Of a stretch of 64,000 bases of DNA, positions 1 to 7,643 are shown one piece after another. Where the stretch lies: contig DASXVE010000025.1 in the NCBI GenBank assembly GCA_036504445.1, positions 186,001 to 250,000 of the forward strand, read 5' to 3'. The notes under the pieces were generated by a model. The model searched no databases and was not told the origin of the DNA. It saw only the letters and a list, made by a program, of their open reading frames with translations. The DNA comes from Candidatus Aquicultor sp. (GTDB taxonomy: Bacteria > Actinomycetota > Aquicultoria > Aquicultorales > Aquicultoraceae). Position 1 is the first letter of the stretch. Every line of letters starts with the position of its first letter. Both the position numbers and the translations under genes were made by a program.

Positions 1-747
1 CAGAATATTAACTCTGGGGTGTTTGTTGGCAAGCTCGATGACCTCCCACACACTAACGCCGAGGTCGTGACAGATAATCGAGAGTTCGTTGGCAAACGCG
101 ATATTCACATCGCGGAACGAGTTTTCGGTTAACTTGGTAAGTTCGGCGGTCTTGGCCGCCGTAACAAATATCTGCCCGCTGACAAACGTCTCATAAAAGC
201 CTTGCGCTTCTTCGGCAGATATGGGATCGACGCCTCCGATTATACGGTCGTTGTTGACCAATTCTTTAAGTATTTGACCAGGCAGAACACGCTCCGGGCA
301 GTGCGCTACAAAAAGATTTTCTTGAAGCTCCGGGCGCGCGACAAATATTTGAGCAGCTATGCCGTCTGTCGTGCCGACCGGTGAAGTTGACTCTAAGATA
401 ACAAGGTTCCCTTCAGCTAGAAACGGGATAATGGTGTTTGTGGCCGACTCAACATACGAAAGATCGGGTTTGTGGCCTTCTTTAAAAGGCGTCGGAACAG
501 CAAGGATAAAGACATCCGCCCTCTCAGGCGTAAGACTTGCTTTTAGATTACCTGAGTGAACAGCCGATTTTACAAGAATATCTAGATCCGGCTCGACGAT
601 ATGGATTTTTCCGTCATTAATCATCGCCACAGCATTTTCGTTTACATCTACACCTAAGACCTTGTAGCCCTTAGTAGCCAGGATACTCGCCGTCGGCAGA
701 CCGATATAGCCGAGGCCGACGACACATACGTTTTGCCACTTACCCAT
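1..747 (-). CDS. wecC: UDP-N-acetyl-D-mannosamine dehydrogenase, 3' end outside the window
   Basis: Oxidises UDP-ManNAc to UDP-ManNAcA with two NAD+ in the cytoplasm. Reading the minus strand from an ATG at 747 gives 249 codons open to the window edge. The N-terminus has the Rossmann motif VGLGYIGLPTA at about residues 9-19, then IHIVEPDL, AVPTPFK, ILESTSPVG, CPERVLPG and LTENSFRDVNIAFANE. These are the signature blocks of E. coli WecC rather than of UDP-glucose dehydrogenase. An AAAGGGG ribosome site lies upstream of the ATG. The catalytic cysteine region lies beyond the window. Its usual partner wecB is at about 17.9-19.0 kb, so the two steps are split over separate transcription units. Assignment rests on recalled family sequence; confidence is high. 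Confidence 0.93.
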   Translation of the reverse strand, partial: MGKWQNVCVVGLGYIGLPTASILATKGYKVLGVDVNENAVAMINDGKIHIVEPDLDILVKSAVHSGNLKASLTPERADVFILAVPTPFKEGHKPDLSYVESATNTIIPFLAEGNLVILESTSPVGTTDGIAAQIFVARPELQENLFVAHCPERVLPGQILKELVNNDRIIGGVDPISAEEAQGFYETFVSGQIFVTAAKTAELTKLTENSFRDVNIAFANELSIICHDLGVSVWEVIELANKHPRVNIL

Positions 748-960
748 TGCTTAACGTTCCCCTTTCGGAATGTGCGCACTTGCAACGGACGCAGGCTTAG
801 GCTGTTCCGCTAAGATACCAAGCGTCCTCTATGCTCACCTGCAACTATTGTACTTGAATTCTGATACGGTAAGCAAATTGCGATACTATATTCTACGTAA
901 CATGAATGTGACATACACCGCTATGAAGCAGACCTTCCACTATAACCAAACGCTATTGCT

Positions 961-988
961 TTATGATGAAATGAGTGCGTAGTATAAT
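961..988 (+). promoter_or_regulatory. Candidate promoter of a leaderless glycosyltransferase gene
   Basis: A perfect TATAAT box at 983-988 lies 6 nt before the ATG at 995, with TTATGA at 961-966 as a plausible -35 (16-bp spacer). Transcription starting about 7 nt after the -10 would begin at the A of the ATG. No Shine-Dalgarno sequence is visible. The -35 is weak. Confidence 0.5.
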
Positions 989-994
989 CCAACC

Positions 995-2023
995 ATGACC
1001 TCGAATTCTTTAAAGGAACCGCATATCGTAGTTGCCTACTCCGGCGCTCATCCGGCGCATCAAAAGATGCTCGAAGATTGCTGCAGCGAGCGCATCTTCA
1101 TGCTCGGGGAATGGAGCATCGCTAAGGATATACCGGCCAAGGATAAGCTCCAGGCATATTTGAAGTCTGCGTTCAAACTTCGAAGAAGTGCGTCCAAAAT
1201 TATAGTCATCGAGGGTACAACACCTGCAATGGTAATGGCCCCTGTAATTAATTGGATTAACAGGCGGCCTAAAGCAATCATAGTCTTAAGCGCCGATGAT
1301 GCACTTTACCGGGCATTTGTAGATAATCGTCGAATCAACAGAGCGCTGGCGCGTATCGGGTTTCGCTTTATCTGCGGCGCTATCGCAATCGGCGACATGG
1401 TGGCAACATTGATCAAGAAGAACTTGCCCGGAACACAAGTAGTCATTAGATATCCGCAGGTAACTGAAGCGCGGTTGCATTCACTCAGTGCTTTAGAACC
1501 TTCACTTGGTTCGCATAACATGGTGCTCATAGGAGGCGGGAGCGCATATTATAAAGGCATCGATATTGCCACGAAAAGCCTTGGGGTGATTAAGAAAGAG
1601 TTCCCAGATGCTCAACTAACAATGTTGGGCCGTACGGATATTCAAGAGCAGCCTGACTTGAAGTCCCCCGGTTTAGTAAAAGATATAACACCGTTCTTGT
1701 CTTCATCCTCGATACTCATTCACCCCGGGCGAGGTGATTCTTATCCAGTGGCAGTAATTGAGGCCATGCTAGCTGGGGTAGTTCCCTTTGTATCACAATG
1801 GACTGGAACGGCAAGCTTGGTACGAGAAGTCGACCCTAATCTTGTTATTCCGCTTGATGCCGAAGAATTCGCCAAACGCATGGCGGCATTTTGGAATATG
1901 GCCGCTGAGCAGCGGCAGGCTTTATCGGTTGGATGCAGGCAGGTAGCACTAGGATTCGCGCAACAAGCCGCTGAACAGCTATCAGTAAAACCATTTTTAG
2001 AAGGTTTTTCTAAAGAGTATTAG
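995..2023 (+). CDS. Glycosyltransferase, GT4-like (GT-B fold)
   Basis: A 342-residue cytoplasmic glycosyltransferase that probably transfers a sugar from a nucleotide sugar during surface glycan synthesis; donor and acceptor cannot be read. The C-terminal half has the usual Glycos_transf_1 layout: VLIGGGSAYYKGIDIA at about residue 172, LTMLGRTD, then SSSILIHPGRGDSYPVAVIEAML at about 235-260, carrying the E-x7-E-type donor site (G-D-S-Y-P-x4-E-A). The N-terminal half is more divergent and there is no membrane segment. It is the only plus-strand gene in this part and is divergent from wecC. The start at 995 appears leaderless (TATAAT 6 nt upstream, no ribosome site). The stop is TAG. Confidence 0.75.
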   Translation: MTSNSLKEPHIVVAYSGAHPAHQKMLEDCCSERIFMLGEWSIAKDIPAKDKLQAYLKSAFKLRRSASKIIVIEGTTPAMVMAPVINWINRRPKAIIVLSADDALYRAFVDNRRINRALARIGFRFICGAIAIGDMVATLIKKNLPGTQVVIRYPQVTEARLHSLSALEPSLGSHNMVLIGGGSAYYKGIDIATKSLGVIKKEFPDAQLTMLGRTDIQEQPDLKSPGLVKDITPFLSSSSILIHPGRGDSYPVAVIEAMLAGVVPFVSQWTGTASLVREVDPNLVIPLDAEEFAKRMAAFWNMAAEQRQALSVGCRQVALGFAQQAAEQLSVKPFLEGFSKEY

Positions 2024-2084
2024 CGAAAATGGGGGTACTGTTCAGCATGCACCTGGTAACTTAATAATAACACTAGTTGTAAAA

Positions 2085-3167
2085 CTACTCTTTAAGCACT
2101 CCGGCTATCATTTTGGCCATCTCCGCCCTGGTTGCGGTTTTGTTTGGCCGGAAGGTGTTGTCGGTATACCCGCCGATGGCGCCGTGCTTCTTGATGGTCT
2201 CGATATAGCGGGCGGCCCAGTTTCCCTCTTTGATGTCGGTAAAGGGGCCCGCGCTTTGTGCTACAATGTCCCAGCCCATAGCAATGCAGACCATCTTGGC
2301 AAATTCGGCGCGTGTTACCGGTTTTACCGGCTTAAACGTGCCGTCCGGGTAGCCGTTTATAATGGAGCGGGATATGAGCTCGGCGACAAAGCCCTCGTAC
2401 CACGCATCCGGGGCGATATCCGTAAATAGTGATGCGGACTCTGTAGCCTCAGGTGTTTGTGTTAATTCCTTGTCTTGCAGCGGTGTGGGGCTACTACTAC
2501 CGCCGCCGCCGCCTCCACCACCGCCAGTCGGTGTATCTGCGGTCGTAAAGCTAAACGAATACAGCGAGATGGTGCTGGTATTTACGGCGTTTTTAATCAC
2601 GCCGTTCGGAATGGTAATGGTATAGGTTGACGCGTATGCGAGCGACGCCGCTGGTGTTATGGTAAGCGTTTTTTGCGAAATGGCGGCTGCTATAGTAACG
2701 GTGGTCTCGCCTGCGTCTTTAAGGGTGATTGCGCTCCACGTGTCGCCCTCTTGGATATTGGCGCTATACATAACGGTAATCGGCCCGTCTATGGGCGCAT
2801 CGGCATCACCGCTTGCCGGGTTGGTCATCGATACCGTAGGCTCGGTAGTGGCCCGATAATCGATGATATCGAAGGCATCGACATTGATAACAAGGCCGGA
2901 TGAACTTGCGTTCTTTGTGCCGGATACCTCAACCGTAACCGAGTGAGCGCCGAGCGCCAGGCCTGTCTTGGTATATACCGGTTGCTGGCCGTCGCTTGAG
3001 CTGTACAGATCGACATTCTACTGAAACACTCCGTCGATATATACCTTGGCTATGCCCTGGTCGGTTCCTTTATCGGCAATCCAGTTAACGCCGGTGCCGT
3101 AAAACGAACAGGTGCCGTACGCACCGGCTGCGCTCGCATACCGGTATGCGCCGCCGCTGGCGGAACT
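2085..3167 (-). pseudogene. SLH-anchored C-terminal part of the subtilisin-like protein, separated by in-frame TAG codons
   Basis: This stretch continues the reading frame of the S8 peptidase upstream (3168-4643) without a frameshift. It is cut off by TAG at 3168-3170 and broken again by TAG at 3018-3020. In between it encodes a beta-sandwich domain closely matching the N-terminal domain of the 824-aa protein at 4837-7311 (SFYGTGVNWIAD, GIAKVYIDGVFQ, PVYTKTGLALG). The second TAG falls exactly where the relative has Gln, next to a conserved Gln. After it come a Big_5-type Ig-like domain (VMYSANIQ to YSFSFTTAD), a poly-Gly linker and two SLH domains (FTDI, INGYPDGTFKPVKPVTRAEFAKM and a second TRAEMAKM). 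Restored, the whole gene would be about 853 codons: a protease held on the wall by SLH binding. It is either a recent nonsense-mutated gene or a readthrough gene. The final stop is also TAG. Confidence 0.75.
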
Positions 3168-4643
3168 CTAGGCGGTACTCGCCCATGCGCCGGAATAACT
3201 CATTGCCGTGTCGGTTTCTTCGAGGCTCGTGACGTCGGTTGTAACCGCTTTTTGGGCATTGATTCGCCCGTAACCGTAGGTGTCGTCGCGCCCCGCTGCT
3301 CCGAGGTCGTCGACCGATTCCATAATTAGACGGGTTAGTTCATCTGTTGTTTTTCCCGGATACTTGCCGGCGATAAGCGCGGCGAGGCCCGCTACGTGCG
3401 AGGTTGCCATGGAGGGGCCTTCGGCATACGCATAGTCTCCATCATGTTTGCAGCTCGCTAAGCAGCTCAAGACGCCGTCCTCGGGTGCGACGTTGAGATC
3501 GCCGTCGCCGCCCGGAGCCGCAACATCGACCGCCCAGCCATGATTGGAGTACGATGCTTTAACGTCATTGCGGTCGGTTGCCGCAACGCCGATTACATTT
3601 TTGCACGCGGCAGGATAGAGCGGATCATCGATATCATCGTTTCCGGCAGCGGCAACGATGATGCACCCTTTCCCCTGCGCATAGGCAACAGCTTGGGCCA
3701 TCGTCACGGAATAGCCGTAGCCGCCGAGGCTTAAATTGATGATTTTAGCGCCGTGGTCGGCGGCATAGCGTATGCCGTCTGAAACAGTGAAATCATCCCC
3801 CGAGCCGTCAGAACCGAGCGCCTTTACGGCGAGAATGCGCGCGCCCCAGGAAACACCGGCTATGCCTGCCCCATTATTCGATGCTGTGGCGATTGTGCCG
3901 GCCACATGCGTACCGTGCCAGTAATCGTCCATCGCATCGTTATCGTTGTTTATAAAATCGTAGCCGTTGATTACCTTCCCTACCAGGTCGGGGTGGTTAT
4001 AGTCGACGCCGGTATCAACGACGGCAACCGTAACCGGGTCGCCGGTTGTCACATCCCAAGCTTGCGGCGCTTTCATCCGCACGAGCGGCCACTGGTTGGC
4101 GAAAAATGTGTCGTTCGGGGTTACCGCGAGCGCATGCACGTAATGGACGGGTTCGGCATACTCCACGTTTCCCATCGATTCGTACTCGCCGATAACTTCG
4201 TGAATGGAGCGGTTGGCCGGTACTTTTACGCATACGGCTTTTATACTCTTTATCCGGTCAACCGCTTGCGTGCCGGTTTTTTTCGTTGCGGCGGAGACCT
4301 CTGTTTCGCTTGTCGATTTCTTAAATTTTACGATGATTTCCCCGGGCACTACGTTGCCCGCATCAGGTCCGGTAGCTGTTGATTCGCCCATACCTGAGTT
4401 GGTTATGGTTAGATTGTCGGCGCTTTGGTTAACAAACGGTACGTCGTTAGGGCTAGAACCTATGGTTGCCGGTGTTGCAACAGTATTGTTATCTGCCGTA
4501 CTTGCCACAATTCCCGTAAATGCAAACGATGCTGCAGGCAAAGTTATCAGATTTATTATTAGAAAATAGGCTAAAACGCGAAATCGCATGCCCGTGGCGT
4601 TACCTTTCAACGACAACGAACCGCTCACTTTTTCTATCGACAA
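3168..4643 (-). CDS. Secreted subtilisin-like serine peptidase (S8)
   Basis: Exported peptidase of 491 residues up to the first in-frame TAG. A hydrophobic signal segment runs from about 19 to 43 (the start may be Met19, which would give a more typical signal peptide). A fervidolysin/I9-like propeptide at about 101-170 (GEIIVKFK to NVEYAEP) precedes the catalytic domain. The triad is visible: Asp210 in VAVVDTGVDYNHPDL, His243 in HGTHVAGTIA, Ser411 in GPSMATSHVAG, with oxyanion Asn335 in AAAGN. The usual GTSMATPH is GPSMATSH here, a mild deviation. The domain is complete, so the protein ending at TAG 3168 could be an active free enzyme. In the same frame beyond the TAG lie a carbohydrate-binding-like domain and SLH anchors. 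Substrate is unknown; surface-protein processing is a guess. Confidence 0.85.
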   Translation of the reverse strand: MSIEKVSGSLSLKGNATGMRFRVLAYFLIINLITLPAASFAFTGIVASTADNNTVATPATIGSSPNDVPFVNQSADNLTITNSGMGESTATGPDAGNVVPGEIIVKFKKSTSETEVSAATKKTGTQAVDRIKSIKAVCVKVPANRSIHEVIGEYESMGNVEYAEPVHYVHALAVTPNDTFFANQWPLVRMKAPQAWDVTTGDPVTVAVVDTGVDYNHPDLVGKVINGYDFINNDNDAMDDYWHGTHVAGTIATASNNGAGIAGVSWGARILAVKALGSDGSGDDFTVSDGIRYAADHGAKIINLSLGGYGYSVTMAQAVAYAQGKGCIIVAAAGNDDIDDPLYPAACKNVIGVAATDRNDVKASYSNHGWAVDVAAPGGDGDLNVAPEDGVLSCLASCKHDGDYAYAEGPSMATSHVAGLAALIAGKYPGKTTDELTRLIMESVDDLGAAGRDDTYGYGRINAQKAVTTDVTSLEETDTAMSYSGAWASTA

Positions 4644-4683
4644 ACGATGGTATTGCTATAGATATCCTCCCATAAAATGCCAT

Positions 4684-4712
4684 AAAAAGGGAGGCCTTGC
4701 TAGGCCTCCCTT
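4684..4712 (-). terminator. Rho-independent terminator after the 824-aa surface protein
   Basis: Perfect 11-bp stem (4687-4697 with 4702-4712, AAGGGAGGCCT arms) and a 4-nt loop. On the minus strand the arm ends in TTTTT. It lies between the stop at 4837 and the next gene's start at 4643. Confidence 0.85.
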
Positions 4713-4836
4713 AAGATAACGTCTAAAAGCGCGAGTTTCAAAGTTACATCAGCGCGATTTAAGCAGGCTTCAGTTACGACCACCGCATCAACTACTATAG
4801 CTTTCGGCTTTCGGCTTCCGGCTAGACTACCCCTGT

Positions 4837-7311
4837 TTAGATTCCGAACAAACTCTTCAAGATTGACGAGATAACGTCTTTTACACGCTCGCCGATCTGA
4901 CCTACAAACTCGACAACTGTGCGAACCGCACGCACCGCGGTTTTCACAGAGAGAAGCGGTGCTTGCTGTGCGTTTGCACCGTTAACCAAAGATGCTTGCT
5001 CGCTGGCAGCTTCACCGGGCGACTTCGCGGTTATAAAGCTTAACGCGTATTGTTCTGCAAAACCGTTACCGGCTATATCCATTACCGCCCCGCCGGGGAC
5101 TGTAACAACGTAGTGTGTGTTGGTGGCGAGGTTGCTCTTTGGTTGTATTATGAGCTTGCCGTCAGCGATATCCTTGGTGAAGTCTACGCTCTTCCCCTCC
5201 TTGGTCGTGAGGGTGATCTTATCGTATGTGTCACTTGCCTGAACAGGCTCACTGAACGTTACGGTGATCTTCGGCTCTAAGAGAACACCGGTCGCACCGT
5301 CAGTAGGGTCGGTATTTGCCACCTTGGGCGGCGTGCCGTCGATTGTATACGTCTCGCTGTAAACCGGCGACTGGTTGCCGGCAACATCGACAGCCATGAA
5401 TTTTAATGTCGCTGTTTCATTGATATTGATCGGAACGCCGACGTAGACGTTGCTCGTCATGTCCGGTGCGGTACCATCGGTTGTGTAGTATAACGTTGCG
5501 GCCTCTGATGCCGAGAGCTCTACTGATTGACCTCTTCTATAAATATCGCCTTTCGGCATCGCGCTGGCGCCGGGGGCGATTGTGTCGACAGTAAAGACCG
5601 CATCGGCGACGCTACTATTGCCCGATGAATCGATCGCCTTGATGCGAACCGTGTTAACGCCTTCCGTCAGCGTGTCGAGCTCATCGCCGGATATCTTATC
5701 AACGGCGATGCCGTTTACGGTGACGAAAACGGTGGCCGAAGGGTCATCGATAAAGTATTGCAAGCTCGGGGTGTTGTTATTTATTATACTGCCGCTCACC
5801 GGTGACGTGATGGTGAGGCTCGGCGCCGTGGTGTCCGGAAGAACGCTGGTGATAAAGGTAACACCGAAGGGTTCCGTGAGCGTATTGCCGGCTGCGTCTT
5901 GTATGGCATCCACCGGAACGCTGACGGTATAGCCTGCGCCGTGCGCCAGGTTGGCATTCGGTGTAATCGTAAGCGTGTTGCCGTGGATATTTGTCGTAGC
6001 CGCAACGGTGACTCCGTTTACGTCTTTAATGGAGATGGCCTCGTACGACGCACCGGCGCGAACCGGTTCCCTGAAAGCTACGGTGATGGTTTTATCGACC
6101 GGTACCTCAACTAAGCCGCCTATCGGATCGGAACCAATAATAACAGGCGCATTCGTATCGATAGCATAGCGCTCGGTATAAATCGGCGACCTATTGCCCG
6201 CAGTATCAACAGCCATAAACTCTAACGCGGTCGTTGCGACAATCGGAATCGGCGTACCAAGATAACGCGTGCTCATCGCCGACGGCGGTGTGCCGTCGAC
6301 TGTGTAGTAGATTACGGCGTCTTCTGATGCCGTTAATGTTACGTGCTGTAGCGCGTTAAACAGCCCGCTCGCTAACGATGCGCTCGCCGTCGGCGCCGTG
6401 GTATCCACCTTAAAGGTTGTGGACGCGGTTCCCTGGTTGCCCGATGGGTCGGTCGCGGTAATTGTAACGGCGTGCGTTTCTTCTGAGAGCGCGGGGAGCT
6501 CGTCGCCGTTTCGCGTCTCGACCGCAACATCATCGAGTGTTACCGTAACGGTAGCGGGCTCGCTTACCGCAAATGAGAGAACCGGGGTTTTGTCGCTTAT
6601 CGTGCTGTTTTCTTGCGGCCCCGTAATAAGAATGCTCGGTGATGTCGTGTCTTCGGGCGCTATAACCGGAGGCACCGGTGGTTCTTCAGTAACCGGTAGA
6701 ATCGGTGAACCCGGTGGAGCCGTTATAACCGGTGCGACGACTTTAAACGCATCTATGTTAATACCGGTACCGGTTGAGCTCTCGTTTTTAAGACCACTCA
6801 CCGTAATCGTGATCGTATGGATGCCGAGCTCAAGCCCAGTCTTATTGTAAACGGGGCGCTGGAAAGCCTCGTCGCCATAGAGATCGACATCTTGTTGATA
6901 GGTACCATCAACCTTGACTTTGGCGATCCCTGCGGAGCTCGATGTGCCTGCGATCCAGGCTACTTCCGTACCGTAGAACGAAAATGCCGCCGATGCGCTC
7001 GTGTCATTAGAATACGTGTAGGTGCCGCCGCTAGCATCGCTCGAACTCGTCGTCTCCCACGAGCCGGTATATGCTGCAGCTGTATCGGTTTCTTCTTTGA
7101 TGACCGTTGTTGTCGTATCGTTTTGCCCTGTAACTTCTTGCGTCGTAGCTGAAGTTGTGACCTCGGTTGTTTGTTCTGCCGACGTTGCTGCGGTCTGTTC
7201 TACTGTCGGTGTGCTTGAAGATTGTTCCGCTGCAGCCGGATAGACCGGTACCAGCGTGAGCACTAACGCGCATACGAGCAGTAATGCTATCAAACGGAAT
7301 TTTTTCTGCAT
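4837..7311 (-). CDS. Secreted multidomain Ig-like surface protein with chitobiase-C-like modules
   Basis: An 824-residue exported protein with a signal peptide (about 1-28, ending AAAEQ), then a Ser/Thr-rich stretch. At about 80-190 is a beta-sandwich domain (SFYGTEVAWIAG, AKVKVDGTYQQDVDLY) shared with the neighbouring protease/SLH gene. Two tandem copies of a three-domain unit follow: an Ig-like domain (DTTSPSILITGP and DTTAPSLTITSP), a chitobiase/hexosaminidase-C-like domain (IYYTVDGTPPS and LYYTTDGTAPD) and a Big_5 Ig-like domain ending in VTFIT/LSFIT. The C-terminus (about 780-824) is a predicted amphipathic helix ending KSLFGI, with no SLH, LPXTG or clear membrane helix, so the retention mode is unknown. 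The ATG follows a CGAGGTGA ribosome site. A structural or adhesive role is likely; no catalytic motif is seen. Confidence 0.75.
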   Translation of the reverse strand: MQKKFRLIALLLVCALVLTLVPVYPAAAEQSSSTPTVEQTAATSAEQTTEVTTSATTQEVTGQNDTTTTVIKEETDTAAAYTGSWETTSSSDASGGTYTYSNDTSASAAFSFYGTEVAWIAGTSSSAGIAKVKVDGTYQQDVDLYGDEAFQRPVYNKTGLELGIHTITITVSGLKNESSTGTGINIDAFKVVAPVITAPPGSPILPVTEEPPVPPVIAPEDTTSPSILITGPQENSTISDKTPVLSFAVSEPATVTVTLDDVAVETRNGDELPALSEETHAVTITATDPSGNQGTASTTFKVDTTAPTASASLASGLFNALQHVTLTASEDAVIYYTVDGTPPSAMSTRYLGTPIPIVATTALEFMAVDTAGNRSPIYTERYAIDTNAPVIIGSDPIGGLVEVPVDKTITVAFREPVRAGASYEAISIKDVNGVTVAATTNIHGNTLTITPNANLAHGAGYTVSVPVDAIQDAAGNTLTEPFGVTFITSVLPDTTAPSLTITSPVSGSIINNNTPSLQYFIDDPSATVFVTVNGIAVDKISGDELDTLTEGVNTVRIKAIDSSGNSSVADAVFTVDTIAPGASAMPKGDIYRRGQSVELSASEAATLYYTTDGTAPDMTSNVYVGVPININETATLKFMAVDVAGNQSPVYSETYTIDGTPPKVANTDPTDGATGVLLEPKITVTFSEPVQASDTYDKITLTTKEGKSVDFTKDIADGKLIIQPKSNLATNTHYVVTVPGGAVMDIAGNGFAEQYALSFITAKSPGEAASEQASLVNGANAQQAPLLSVKTAVRAVRTVVEFVGQIGERVKDVISSILKSLFGI

Positions 7312-7643
7312 GTAATCACCTCGGGTTTAGAAGCGTTATTCATAGTTGATACTGGATTAATTTAATCGCCTACAGAAGAATATTTACCATTACCAAGGTG
7401 TTAAGAAACACCTATGTTATAGTATAACGGCCATAGTTTTAAAGCAATGCTCGTATGCTGGTATAATACGTGATTGTTAAAGTAGCGTTTAGTATGATAG
7501 CCGTTATTCTAAGGATACCAGTGCTGATAGCGGTTACTTTACGAGGGTTACCCATTACTAGCGCCGCTACTAGCGTTTTGCATAATAAAAAGCGCTCCAC
7601 TTTTGTGGAGCGCTTTTGTGTTCCGTTAGAGCCTATGCGCACG
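7312..7643. other. Intergenic region with shared terminator and possible small RNA
   Basis: 332 nt without a credible gene. It holds the upstream region of the 824-aa gene (including a 6-bp hairpin GGTGTT/AACACC at 7397-7412 in its leader), an extended -10 on the plus strand (TGGTATAAT, 7459-7467) and the bidirectional terminator at 7587-7617. Plus-strand transcription from about 7474 would give a roughly 145-nt RNA ending at that terminator. Open frames here show no coding character. Confidence 0.4.
7587..7617. terminator. Strong bidirectional terminator after the 2691-aa gene
   Basis: Perfect 13-bp stem (7588-7600 with 7605-7617, arms AAAAGCGCTCCAC and its complement) with a TTTT loop. It gives a T-run on both strands, and lies 27 nt past the stop of the minus-strand giant gene. 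Confidence 0.9.

Noticed and set aside
2825-3016. A 63-codon minus-strand frame between the protease and SLH parts
   Set aside because: It is in a different frame from the real domains, which continue in the frame of 3168-4643 and 2085-2828; composition is not protein-like.
2085-4643. Genome-wide reassignment of TAG to Gln
   Set aside because: Several unrelated genes in the window (GT4, the giant protein, the TPR protein, the EamA-like protein) end properly at TAG, so TAG is a normal stop here.
4790-4830. REP-like element (tandem CTTTCGGC units)
   Set aside because: Only two to three 8-nt units, not palindromic, and no second copy noticed.
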